Shown here piece after piece: positions 41,128 to 51,556 of a DNA stretch of 64,000 bases (positions are counted from its first letter, which is position 1; the number at the start of each line of letters is the position of its first letter). The position numbers were made by a program, and so were the translations under genes. The DNA is taken from positions 2,480,001 to 2,544,000 of the forward strand of contig OX637338.1 in assembly GCA_951799405.1 (NCBI GenBank). Reading direction: 5' to 3'. Origin of the DNA: Agapetus fuscipes. Lineage: Eukaryota > Arthropoda > Insecta > Trichoptera > Glossosomatidae. The notes below the pieces were generated by a model that saw only the letters and a list, made by a program, of their open reading frames with translations, did no database searches and was not told the origin of the DNA.

Positions 41128-41457
41128 TTATTGTTTTGTACAGAAACAATTCAGTGACACACAGGGATAACTGATTAGAGGCATTACAATTTTATGCCAC
41201 TGTAAGCCATCAGCTGATATCTGTGACAGACGTGAGAGGCGTAAATGTAGCCCCATGTAGCAGGATTGAACAAGTTTCTCGCGGTCAGCCTCTGAAAAGT
41301 TGAACCATGTTTCTTCTTTAATTTGATAATTGATTGGTGACCGCCGTATATTTGAAAATGCCGATTTTACATGTCGAATGTGAATTGTCAACAACAACAA
41401 AACCGCATCTGAATGCATCTGCAGACTACAAGCCGGCAACCCGGCAGGCGGCAACAT
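41128..41457 (-). other. Unassigned 109-codon open frame
   Basis: Minus-strand frame inside the Harbinger-like element. The middle ('RSPINYQIKEETWFNFSEAD' then 'REKLVQSCYMGLHLRLSRLS') looks helical and coding-like, the rest does not. Not recognised. It could be a remnant of the element's accessory protein exon. Confidence 0.25.
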
Positions 41458-41479
41458 TACGCTTTTTTACTTTCTTGCT

Positions 41480-42584
41480 ATAGCCGAAGGCTATAAAAGA
41501 AAGTTATGATTTGGTGTGAAAAAAAAATTTCGAGGTTTTCACGGAAATGAGTTGTCCTGGTGCAGGACATGCCAAAAAACACTATCTTTCAAAAACGTCC
41601 GTCTGTATGTATGTATGTATGTATGTATGTATGTATGTATGTATGTATGTATGTGTGTGTGTCACTTTCCAAAGTATAAGACCTAGAGATACCAAATTTT
41701 GGCTACATCAACTTTTTTGGACATGTATTAAGTATGAATAACATGACATTACACCAACTTGAAAATTCAAGATGGCTGCGATACAAAAAAAACATAAAAT
41801 TGCACTTTTCTCAAAAACGGCTCCAAGAATTTTTCTTAAATTTTCAGAATTGCCACTAATTAATTTTCAACTTAATAAATTAGTTATGGCAACACTCTTA
41901 CTAATCTGTGTCTATGGGCTGCGATATGAAAAAAACAAACGATTGTGATTTTCTCGAAAGTTAAGGGGTCAACAAAAATATAATGTTCCACAATATTATG
42001 GACAACATAAATTTCTACAAATTTACAAAAAAAATTTTTTGAAAAAATAAATATAAAGCACCGTTTACACGACCTGAAATTTTAAATCGAAAATATTACA
42101 AAAACCTATTAAAATGCAAGATATTTAAATTTGTTTTAGATTTGATAGAAAGAACAAGCTTATCACTTTAATTCATAATCATTTTTTTTTTACTTTTTTG
42201 AAAATTCAAGATGGCTTCCCAAGAGCTGAAAATTTAAAATGCGATTTTCTCAAAAACGGCTCCGACGATTTTTCTTAAATTTTTTGTGAATCCATTTATA
42301 TAATAGTGCTATCTAATAATTATAATCATTTCTTCATCATAATCTCGGTTTAGGGAGCTGCCATATAAAAGAAAAAAATAATGGAAAAATCCTCGGCAGT
42401 TAGAGGGTTAATAAAAAAATAATGTATGGCAAATGTAAAACAATAATAATAACCTATATATTGCCATCATTATTTTTTCCAAAAAATGAATCAAAAGTAT
42501 AGCCGCCATACAAAGTGAAAATTTTCCATACAAAATGTATTAGCAATTTTCTTGGTAGTCAAAGGGTTAAAAATAAATAAAAGG
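41480..42584 (+). repeat. Repeat family D, long copy with (GTAT)n
   Basis: Starts around 'atagccgaaggctataaaag', holds a (GTAT)n microsatellite at about 41604-41655, then the blocks shared with 20130-20460 ('gatggctgcgat', 'acgattgtgattttctcg'). A second round of the same themes starts at 42196 ('aaaattcaagatggcttccc', 'ctcaaaaacggctccga'), so the unit appears internally repeated. Class unknown. Confidence 0.65.
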
Positions 42585-42932
42585 CTGCGATTCTTAAAAT
42601 TTTATAAAAACCAATAATAATCAATCGTTACTTTTTCAAAATATAACTAAAAAGTTTACCCACCATACAAAGTCCTAGTTTGCATACAGAAGGGTTCAAT
42701 GACCATCTATAATAATCTAAAATATAAGTTGCAATGAAATATAAACATTCAAAACTAATATGAAATGCATGCCCACAAACAGGTACGTGTAAGTTCGCGC
42801 TTACGAATGCTGAATTTGTACTTACAAATTAAAACCAAATCTCAAATGAACATAAAACCTGCAACTCTTGCCGACCTTCCTTGAAACAGGGGTGACATTA
42901 ACAAAGTGAATTATTTTTTACACTTTGGGAGG
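42585..42932 (-). repeat. Composite repeat (D-related plus repeat C)
   Basis: Near-identical counterpart of 26890-27268, repeat C part from about 42705. Truncated at the same point ('cactttgggagga') as its partner. Confidence 0.75.
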
Positions 42933-43620
42933 ACTGAGAAATGCGAGAAAATTGAGATAAGACTGAATGAAAAAAGAGTGGAGGTCGTGAAAGAATTTGA
43001 TTATCTGGGAAGCAAGTTTGAGTCGAATGCGAAATTGACGAAATAATTGGAAAAGCGCGCTAGTAGAGGAAGAAGTGTAATGGAAACGATTGGAAGCATT
43101 ACAAGGAATAGGAAACTTACGAAGAATATGAGATCGGCGGTCCACAATGGCATATTGGTTGGTGGAAGTGAGGCTTAATGAATGTGAGCTGAGTAAAGTA
43201 TGTAAGTGCGGTTGAAATGGCTTACCTGAGAGCAATGGCTGGAAAGACACTCAGTGATAGAGTACGTAATGCTTGAGTGATGAACGAGTGTGGTATAAAA
43301 GAGAATATGAGAATGAAAGTACAAAAAAGTACGATGAGATGGTTCAGACATCTTGAAAGAAAGGATGATGAACAACTAACGAAGAAAGTGTACAAAGGAA
43401 ATGTTAGAGGAAAGCGCGGAAGGGGAAGGCTGAGGAAAGAATGGTTAGACCAAATAGGTGAGATTGCGAAAGAATGGATCCTGCAGAGTGAGAATAAGAG
43501 AAGAGTATGTATGAAAAACGTGATGACAGCAAAAAGTGGAGGCGCATCTGCGGAGGTACCGGCCACCCCTAATGATACGGTGGCAGGATACAGTACAGTA
43601 CAGTACAGAGGTCAGCTTCA
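42930..43620 (+). pseudogene. LINE RT C-terminal third, frameshifted, (TACAG)n tail
   Basis: Reads 'KEFDYLGSKFESNAKLTK' (thumb region), then after stops and frameshifts 'MRWFRHLERKDDEQLTKKVY' and 'RGKRGRGRLRKEWLDQIGEI'. These match the 'YLGs', 'RWfGHv.R' and 'GRpr..W.d' blocks of endonuclease-RT LINEs. Ends in 'tacagtacagtacagtacag', a pentanucleotide tail. Confidence 0.75.
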
Positions 43621-43644
43621 TACCAACCTATGAGTCGAGGATCT

Positions 43645-43746
43645 TTCTTGTGTAATTGGCGCTTTTTCCAGAGAAGACCAACCTCGCAGAGGGCTCTTGA
43701 GGTGTGATTCACACAAAACGGCGCTCACCAAATAAATCATCCAAAT
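43645..43746 (+). repeat. SINE B 3' fragment
   Basis: Only the end of the body is left ('ggcgctttttccagagaaga' to 'caccaaataaatcatcc'). Confidence 0.7.
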
Positions 43747-44344
43747 ATTTTTTATTCACTTAAGAATTTATATGGCTATTTCCATACTCGCACGGGTATG
43801 CAGGTACACACCGCGGTGGAATAAAATTGATCTATTATCGATATATTATATTTTCATTGAAACTGCATAAGCTGGTAGGTGATTATAGCTTTACATACGT
43901 CATACAGTGGGTTAATTTTTGCAAGAAAGTCGAGTGCAGATTCTGTGCAATTTATTTTTATAGTGTGTGCATATCAAAATATACTATGTACACACCATTG
44001 TAAAGATAAAAATTCAATTAACAAATAATATTTGCAGCGTAAATGGTAGATATTATTATAAACATCAAATATTCATGTGTTGTTTTTATTTGAAATGTGT
44101 ATATTATTTTATAAACCATAAAATACATTTCGAATTTACAAAAATCGAGTTTCACAACACTCGTGGTTTGCTAAACAGGCTCCTAGCTAGGTGGCCGATT
44201 TTTAGGTGACAGTTTCACTCGTGAAACTCAACGGTGCTAAGTACCCTTATATTTAAATACTTTTAGCTAGGTGACGGTTTAGAAGGAGTCGGTGAAAACG
44301 GGCATAAGTCACTACAGTAGCAGCCACCATTACCCGAGTCATTG

Positions 44345-44610
44345 TGGACCAAGCCTACTAATCTAATCTAATCTAAGCTGCAAAGATATATATCATTTAA
44401 GATTTATATTAAATGCATTCCCACAAGCAGACATGTATAATTTCACGCTAACACATGCCGCATGTGGACCTACAATATAAAAACCCAATCTCAAATAAAC
44501 ATAAGCCCTGCAACTCTTGCCGTCCTTCCCTGTAACAGGGGTGACATTGGCAAAGTGAACCATTTTTACAGCATGGGTGGTCAGCCGCATACCAACCTAT
44601 AAGTCAATGA
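44345..44610 (-). repeat. Repeat C copy with (TAATC)n tail
   Basis: Tail '(taatc)3 taag' at about 44356-44378, body to 'ccaacctataagtcaa'. Just outside the Harbinger-like element. Confidence 0.8.
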
Positions 44611-45115
44611 GCATACACAAAAAATTACATTTTTGTACCTCAGTTAATTATAACCATTCACTTGACCATAGTCATTTGCGCGCTAGAAGTTATTTCAACA
44701 AAAATAGATATTATATATCTGTTGCGACTTACTTACAAAAAAGGTCATTAGTAAAAAAGAGAAAAAAGATCTTCACTGTGTTATTTAGCTGTATACGAAA
44801 AAACTTGGATGAAGCTAGGAAATATTTCCAGAATGCTGGCAGCATTGATATTCATTCCTGCGTGAATATTGTGCGCATGCATTATAAATCTTTTGATCGG
44901 TAATTTTGCCGATTTCTTAACGTAAAAGGCATTATTTTAAGACATTATGGCATGTGTAATTATTGGGTGTCGAAAAACATAATGGAAAAGCAAGAAAATA
45001 CAGGATTTCACATGTAAGAAAATTATTTTTGAAGTGTTGTTTTTGACAGGACTGGGGACAACTGTGCTCCAAAGTATGTATCAATGCCTTAAGCTAGTTT
45101 CTACTCTCTATATTA
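44611..45115. other. AT-rich stretch, nothing recognised
   Basis: No gene or repeat partner recognised. A 'gaagctaggaaatatttcca' region has a weak open frame of no known family. Confidence 0.3.
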
Positions 45116-45116
45116 T

Positions 45117-45374
45117 ACTCATTCGGGACTATTCTTAGACATTTTAATCGTCGGTTGAGCCCACGCTTTGACAAACTAATGGAGCCTGCGCTGGAAGTTT
45201 CATCAGCAGGGTCATTCTTACCTACCGAATTTTGTAATAATTGTATGAAAAAAAATCAGCTGTTCACTTGCGACCATCTTGGATTGACAGGTCTTCATAC
45301 AAATGCATCATTAGTTTGTCAAAGCGCGGGCTCAACCGACGACTAAAATGTCTAAGAATAGCCCTGAATGACTA
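45117..45374. mobile_element. MITE with about 65-bp inverted ends
   Basis: Left 'tcattcgggactattcttag'...'cgctttgacaaactaatg' (45118-45181) and right 'cattagtttgtcaaagcg'...'gaatagccctgaatga' (about 45307-45373) are inverse copies with a few changes. 258 bp. Flanked by 'tata' on both sides, which fits a TA-type duplication but is not decisive. Confidence 0.75.
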
Positions 45375-46440
45375 TAACAAAATTCTTCTTCTTTTGGTGC
45401 CACTTCTATCGAGGATTCCGAGCACGGATGGTCTGTAGGTAAATGGAGACTTGAGAATCCTTCTTCTTTTGGTGCCATTTGTATCAAAGATCGGCGATCA
45501 TTATGGCTATTTTGACCTTGGATGCTGCGGCTTGAAACAGGGACTTTGTGCTTTATAACACACTGTAAAATTGAATGACATTTTAATGCATTTATTTCCC
45601 ATTAACGTATGTACATGCAATGTCGATCATTGATTGCCTGCGTGTCCCACGGTCATAGTTCGTCATCTGCCGCCGTATGCAGCGCCTGAGCAAAAAAAGA
45701 AAACAGCTGATCTTCTTTATAGCGTGCACCAGTGATCGCACGTCATTTTTAAAACTTGGTTCATCTGGACTTTGGATAATTGAGGTTTTACTGTATAAGA
45801 AATATACATTTACCTTCAATTCTAGAATAACTGCATATTTGTAGTAACGTAAGCATTTATAACCAACATTTTGTACAATTATTATCATAATGCAAATATT
45901 GCATTTAGTTTTTGTATAAATTCACTTTTGCAGTAATTTTGTATTCATATTGTGTGCATACATTATGCAAATACCGACGCTATTGAATTAGAGAATCCTT
46001 CATCAATTTTACAACTGTAGAAATAAATTTGCAGTTCAAAATTGCTTACATTAGGAATGAGGCAAGGTTTAATGATATTGTATTAAATTAAAGCTGCTTT
46101 ATGATTTTTTTATATATTATTCCATGTTTTAATATTGAAATAACCTTCTATTTACGCCTGTAATGTAAGTGTCACAAACAGTACCGCAAGTAAAAAAAAT
46201 ATATTTCTATGTTTGGCAATTGTACACAAAAAAATTGTATGGAATTTTGTGTAGAATGTTATAAGTTTAAACATTTTTTTTATTTTTATTAAACAAACAA
46301 ACAAACAGTTATACATGTACCTACTATATGTGAATAACAACATAGTTATAACAATTCAAAAACCAGCAAAGGCTTTTTTATTTATCTTATAAAAAAAAAA
46401 GGATCTGGAGGTTTGTGAATACAAGTCAAAATGTTTAAAT
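45375..46440. other. AT-rich non-coding stretch
   Basis: Contains two copies of 'cttcttcttttggtgccat' about 75 bp apart (45387, 45461), otherwise nothing recognised. Confidence 0.35.
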
Positions 46441-46442
46441 CA

Positions 46443-46510
46443 GGCCTGTCCAACATACGCCCCGTGTAAGCCTGTCATCCGGCCCGCGACGACATCTAGT
46501 TATTGCGCAA
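46443..46510 (+). mobile_element. Possible hAT end
   Basis: 'caggcctgtccaacatacg' and 'tcatccggcccgcgac' resemble the ends of hAT elements (CAG..TGTCCAAC..GGCCC). No partner end or 8-bp duplication was found, so low confidence. Confidence 0.3.
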
Positions 46511-46764
46511 TATGTTCTCATCTATTTAAGGTAGTGGTTTTTTTCAAACTGATGGCCTCGATTTTTTTAGAATTTTTATGGACAAAATAAATTCTCAAAA
46601 TTGCGTGCCTGCCCCTGCCCCCTCTAAATGATCATTTTTTGTTACTAGTAGTTTTTGTGCATCTAATAACTCATGATTTAAGTAAATATTGTTTTACAAG
46701 TTTGTAACAGTCAAATGAAATCATTGTCTACTTATGCGATAGATTTAACATTACCTACTATATA

Positions 46765-46975
46765 ATCTATAATCTAAGTTGCAAGGATATATTCATTCAA
46801 AGCTCTCAGATGTATGCCCACAAACAAACACGTGTAGTTTGCGCTTACAAATGCTGATTGTGTACTTACAAATAAAATCCAAACCTCAAATGAACATAAG
46901 CCCTGCAACTCTTGCCGACATTCCCTGAAACAGGGGTGACATTGGCAAAGTGAACCATTTTTTACAGTATGGGTG
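46765..46975 (-). repeat. Repeat C copy (unit 1 of tandem duplication)
   Basis: Full blocks from the tail 'ataatctaagttgcaaggat' to 'ttacagtatgggt'. Confidence 0.8.
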
Positions 46976-47155
46976 TACTTATCTTCATATTTCGTCACAA
47001 TCAACAAGAAATGATATTCAAATTATCATATTGATACCTTAAACTTTAAAGATAAAACTGAATAAGCAACATATTACTCTAACATGGATTTCTCAGATAA
47101 ATGCATATTTTTTCCTATTTTGTACGAGAGAAAACACTATATATAATAATCTATA

Positions 47156-47366
47156 ATCTATAATCTAAGTTGCAAGGATATATTCATTTAAAGCTCTCAG
47201 ATGTATGCCCACAAACCAACAAGTGTAGTTCGCGCTTACAAATGCTGAATGTGTACTTACAAATAAAATCCAAACCTCAAATGAACATAAGCCCCACAAC
47301 TTTTGCCGACCTTCCCTGAAACAGGGGTGACATTGGCAAAGTGAACCATTTTTTACAGTATGGGTG
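47156..47366 (-). repeat. Repeat C copy (unit 2 of tandem duplication)
   Basis: Duplicate of 46765-46975 with a few substitutions ('cccacaacttttgccgac'). Confidence 0.8.
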
Positions 47367-47535
47367 TACTTATCTTCATATTTCGTCACAATCAACAAGA
47401 AATGATATTCAAATTATCATATTGATACCTTAAACTTTAAAGATAAAACTGAATAAGCAACATATTACTCTAACATGGATTTCTCAGATAAATGCATATT
47501 TTTTCCTATTTTGTACGAGAGAAAACACTAAAGTG

Positions 47536-48317
47536 TGAAAATCCTGTAGATTAGAAGTTTTTCATGAGCAGTTCTTTAGAATTAGTTACGATAATCACTT
47601 TCGATGCGAAGTTACATCCAATAGAATATTTTATCCAAAATTTCTCGAATCAGTGAATAGGCATTTATTCAGTTTTACGTTTTACGTGAAGATATATTGT
47701 ATTAAAATATGCTATTTTCATTTTATTTTTAACCTTGTTTGAGCTCAAATTATTTAATTCATTATGTTTGTTATATAAACACAAGTTCCATTAGTGATAA
47801 CCTTCAAATTATACAAGAGTGCTCTTCAATAACAAGTTCTGCAGGAGAAACATGTCAATGGATTTTATTTTGTATTATATAACCAAAAATCAGCATACTT
47901 TTATATGAAAATAAATATTAGTATAGGAATTTATTTAAGTTTTTATAGGTTTTTGCAAGAAAATTAATGGGACAACACATGCTAGTCGCTATTGACTAAA
48001 TTAATTTAAAAAGTGAATGTGTGAAGTAAAGATATACTGCCATAACCATCATCGAATAATATGCAAATAGTACCAAACCATAGAGCGAAACCAAGTTATT
48101 TTATAGAAATTAAAGGGTTTGTGTAATGACATTGTGAAGATCAATTTGAAACCTTTCTAGAGTTTGTGTATTCACACAGTGAAAATCCATTTTTATACGA
48201 AATTTTATTTTGTTAAAAAAACACAGAGTTGTATTTTCACAAATTGAGTGTTTATTTTTAACTTATTGCCCTCGAAACTTTGGAAATCCATAAACACAAA
48301 AATTCTAATTCTTATAG
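47536..48317. other. AT-rich non-coding stretch
   Basis: No gene. Around 48165-48300 there are pieces that resemble a decayed fold-back ('tattcacacagtgaaaatcc', 'gccctcgaaactttgg'). Confidence 0.35.
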
Positions 48318-48830
48318 TTGGATCTATAATCTAAGTTGCAAGGATATATTCATTTGAAGCTCTCAAATGCATGCCCACAAACAAACACGTGTAGTTCGCG
48401 CTTACACATGCTGAATGTGTACTTACAAATAAAATCCAAACCTCAAATGAACATAAGCCCTACAACTTTTGATGATGATGATGGATGATTTCTTTCCTGT
48501 GGCGCCATTTAATGGTCCAGGACCATCTCAAGGGCGCCATGGCTTCTGGAGAAAAGTAGTGTCTTCAGTTCCTTTCTGAAGGTGGTGGTAGGCTGGTTCG
48601 CGCGAACACCGATGGGCAAATTGTTTCAGGCCACCGGCCCGGCCACCGCAAAGCTTCTGTCTGCAAAATTTGATGTGTTTGCTCTATTGGGCACTATAAC
48701 CTTGTTGACAGCAAGGTTATATTTATTTTGCCGACCTTCCCTGACTCAGGGGTGACATTGGCAAAGTGAACCATTTCTTACCGTATGGGTGGTCAGCCTC
48801 ATACCAACCTATAAGTCAAGGAATAATCAA
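48318..48830 (-). repeat. Repeat C copy split by a LINE 3' end
   Basis: Left part 48318-48473 and right part about 48731-48830 join to one repeat C. The interruption carries a 5-bp 'ttttg' duplication at both edges. Confidence 0.8.
48474..48730 (-). mobile_element. LINE 3' end (5'-truncated insertion)
   Basis: Minus strand: 'NFADRSFAVAGPVA' then a stop where the copy at 37665 has Trp, 'FRKELKTLLFSRSHGALEMV', 3' UTR 'ggcgccacaggaaagaaatc' and a (CAT)n tail. Target duplication 'ttttg'. Same family as 37665. Confidence 0.8.
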
Positions 48831-48959
48831 TGTTCAAATTTCTGCTGCTTCACCTTTGTTAGTACCTAATTGTACCTCTTTGTCGTTACGACATTCAATT
48901 ACAACTCATTATTTTTATTTCTCTATGGTTTTTGTCTTGTCAATTTTGTAATAGTGTCC

Positions 48960-49200
48960 TCTTGATAATAGTAACGTAAGCTAGTCAAAAGTAGGTACTT
49001 GAGGTGAAAGAAACACTCAATTTGTAAAAATAAAACTCTGTGTTTTTATAATTTCTTCCATTACTTTTAAATTAATAATGTAAAAATAAAACACAAAGTT
49101 TTTCTTCATTTCCTCGAGAGATTTTGTGATGACATTGAAAGTACTCGACTCTTGAAGAAAAACTGTGTTTTATTTTTACATTATTAAGTTATTTTATCCA
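48960..49200. repeat. Fold-back element, about 35-bp arms
   Basis: 'taatgtaaaaataaaacaca'...'ttcttca' (from about 49075) and 'tgaagaaaaactgtgtttta'...'attatta' (to about 49187) are inverse copies. Between them 'gtgatgacattgaaagt' has the same layout as the CTGATGA...GAAAC core, degenerate. Confidence 0.6.
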
Positions 49201-49206
49201 ATGTAG

Positions 49207-49348
49207 AACACAACTAAGCTATACGTATAGTGACACTACTTGCCTGCGTTATCCCCGAAGGTGTCGCATGTGGCGATTCGGGATCTAATTATTTTTACGG
49301 GTAAGTGGGCCGGCCTCACACCAACCACTTTCAGTTGAAGTGGGGTAA
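49207..49348 (-). repeat. SINE A 3' fragment
   Basis: Minus orientation, 'actaagctatacgtatagtg' to 'cagttgaagtgggg'. Includes the 'ttatccccgaaggtgtcgca' segment lost from several other copies. Confidence 0.75.
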
Positions 49349-49604
49349 TGTAGAAAATATTTTTTAAAATGTAGAGCTTGTATTAGTTATTTAAAATGAA
49401 CTATGACTTTGATTATTTGCATAATTGACAGATGCACGCCATATATTTTTGTTTATTAATCTTGTCTTACGGTTCATTCACACTAAATGTTCGTGTCAGC
49501 TCATCCAGACAGTCAACAGGCAACAAGTCTTTAGTGATTGACTTGGTCGAGTTGGCTGTACATGAACGATAGCAGTAAGTCTATAAATAATAGTCTATAA
49601 TCTA

Positions 49605-50155
49605 AGTTGCAAAGGTATATTAACATTTAAAATTCATATTAAATGCATGACCACAGACACTTAAAAAAAAAAACAAAAAATTAAATTAGGCTGTATTTGG
49701 TGAGCGCTGTTTTTGTGTGTATCACACCTCAAGAGCCCTCTGCGAGCTTGGTCGTCGCTGAAGAAAGCGCCAATTCTCAAACAAGACACAGTTGCTGTAA
49801 GGCTGGATGGACCTTTGGTGGCCTGTCTATGAATTTTTCAACCCAGCGAAGAGCAAATTTGAAAATATCAATGGTATATTTTTATGTGCTCCGCCGGGAT
49901 TCGAACCCACAACCTTTGATTCAGAGTCCAAAGTGATACCACTGAACTACGTACCGGTCACTTGTAAGTTTGTACTTACAAAATAGGAATACTGCATGTG
50001 TACTTACAAATTAAAATCCAAGCCTCAAATGAACATAAACTCTGCAACTTTTGCCAACCTACCCTGAAACAGGGGTGACATTGGCAAAGTGAAACATTTT
50101 TTACAGTATGGGTGGTCAGCCTCATACCAACCTATAAGTCAAGGAATTGATTTTC
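49605..50155 (-). repeat. Repeat C copy split by SINE B
   Basis: Left part 49605-49671 and right part 49960-50155. The repeat C sequence resumes within '..acac|ttgtaagtttg', with 'cactt' present on both sides of the insert. Confidence 0.8.
49672..49959 (-). repeat. SINE B nested in repeat C
   Basis: Nearly full-length SINE B, minus orientation, with head B box 'gggattcgaacccac' (plus reading) and an A-rich stretch at its 3' end; 5-bp 'cactt' duplication. Shows SINE B moved after this repeat C copy. Confidence 0.85.
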
Positions 50156-50260
50156 AAAGGAATATATGTGTTTTTTTAAATCATAATTGTTCTTCTAGTA
50201 TGTATAGTCATGACATGAACAAAACAAAGTAGGTATATCACAATAATTTTGATAGTATCT

Positions 50261-50517
50261 CCTTGACTGATAGGTTTGTATGCGGCTGACCACCCATACT
50301 GTAAAAAATGGTTCACTTTGCCAATGTCACCCCTGCTTCAGGGAAGGTCGGCAAGAGTTGCAGGGCTTATGTTCATTTGAGATTGGGGTTTTTATATTGT
50401 AGGTCCACATGCAGCATGTGTAAGCGCGAAATTATGCATGTCTGCTTGTGGGAATGCATTTAATATGAATCTCAAATGATACATATCTTTGCAGCTTAGA
50501 TTTAGATTTTTAGATTA
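50261..50517 (+). repeat. Repeat C copy
   Basis: Plus orientation, 'ccttgactgataggtttgta' to tail 'cttagatttagatttttaga'. Confidence 0.8.
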
Positions 50518-51110
50518 ACTTACAGGGTTATTCATAACATTTTTGATCCGTAGCTGATCATGGATTATCGTTGTTTTGTATGGAAAATTCACTTTAGGTG
50601 GCAGCCGAGCCATGGATTTGCCGTGTATGAATAACACCGTTAGAGTCCACGATTTTTGTATGAACTTACCTAGTGTCTATTTATTGTATCTCCCCTCGGC
50701 GTATATTTTTAAGTATAAAATTATGTTAAATAAATGGTTTTCTAGTCGGTAACATGATAAATTGCAATCTCAAAATACATGCAGGAATTTTATATTACAA
50801 GACAATTGAAACATTAGGAGATAACTATTACAATTATTATTATTCCTAATTATTTGTGTTACCAGTTTTTGTTGGTTTCATCTTCAGAAATAATGTGATA
50901 TTAAAAAATGAGTATGAAGGTATTTTTTCATAATTTTACAGCCTTTATTGACCGTGCATACAGTGATATATTCAGTTCTCTACAAAATAATAATTATAAT
51001 AACCTAGGGATGTATGATTCTGTCATATTTTATTGTACGAATATAGATTCTGATAACACTAAAATTAAAAGTATATTATGATACATGATTAAAGGAGTTT
51101 TATTTTTATA
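50518..51110. other. AT-rich stretch with a degenerate half fold-back
   Basis: On the minus strand 'ttctgaagatgaaaccaaca' then 'aaaactggtaacacaaa' (about 50865-50905) has the CTGAAGA-T... motif of the fold-back family. No gene seen. Confidence 0.35.
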
Positions 51111-51116
51111 CAATAC

Positions 51117-51325
51117 ATGAAATTTGTACAGCAGGAAATATCAACCAACGCGGAGATGATGTCCGTGTTTCAAGACCCAAACATAGTGTCGGTAATGAAA
51201 TCAAGAAGACTCCAGTGGGCCGGACATGTAGCACGCCCAGAGGACTCCAGGATCATCAGAACTGTCTTGTATGGTGCCCCCTCAGGTGTTGGACCACTCG
51301 GACGTCCGAGAAAGTAAAAGTAAAA
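51117..51325 (+). pseudogene. LINE RT C-terminal fragment
   Basis: 'MKSRRLQWAGHVARPEDSRI' and 'RTVLYGAPSGVGPLGRPRK': the WAGH...GRPR block of endonuclease-RT LINEs. Same family as 2930-3195 (minus). Confidence 0.75.
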
Positions 51326-51556
51326 AGTAGGAAATTACAAAATGGATAAAGGTCACTGAACATCACCGGAATGGATGTCACAGTTCTCAGTGGAAATGAA
51401 CAAGTGAGCCAGAACTAGAATAAGTTTTAAAAACTGAATCATGCAATATGTTTCCAAGATGAATTAAATTATTCCATATTTTTTTTATGTATTTGTAGAT
51501 CTGACAGGTGAGTGTATTTATGCGAAAAATGTGTTTTTCTCAGGAACATGATAACT

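Larger units (their letters stand above)
40532..44304. mobile_element. PIF/Harbinger-like element filled with nested repeats
   Basis: Inverted ends 'tgcccgttttcacc' (40532) and 'ggtgaaaacgggca' (44304), flanked by a 3-bp TAA duplication (40529-40531, 44305-44307), as expected for PIF/Harbinger. The left 430 bp and right 300 bp belong to the element; the middle is repeat D, a composite repeat, a LINE fragment and a SINE B piece. A short frame at 40751 (MDADILVFLETLKDKE) could be a leftover of its own protein, but no transposase domain was recognised. It sits just behind the stop codon of the Rab-like gene. Confidence 0.65.
46755..47535. repeat. Recent tandem duplication, 391-bp unit
   Basis: 46755-47133 and 47146-47535 are almost identical (unit offset 391 bp). 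Each starts with 'tataatctataatctaagtt', carries a repeat C copy and about 160 bp of unique sequence ending 'tacgagagaaaacact'. Only scattered single-base differences seen. Confidence 0.9.

Noticed and set aside
41604..41655. (GTAT)n array as a CRISPR-like or regulatory repeat
   Set aside because: Simple tetranucleotide microsatellite inside repeat D with no spacers.
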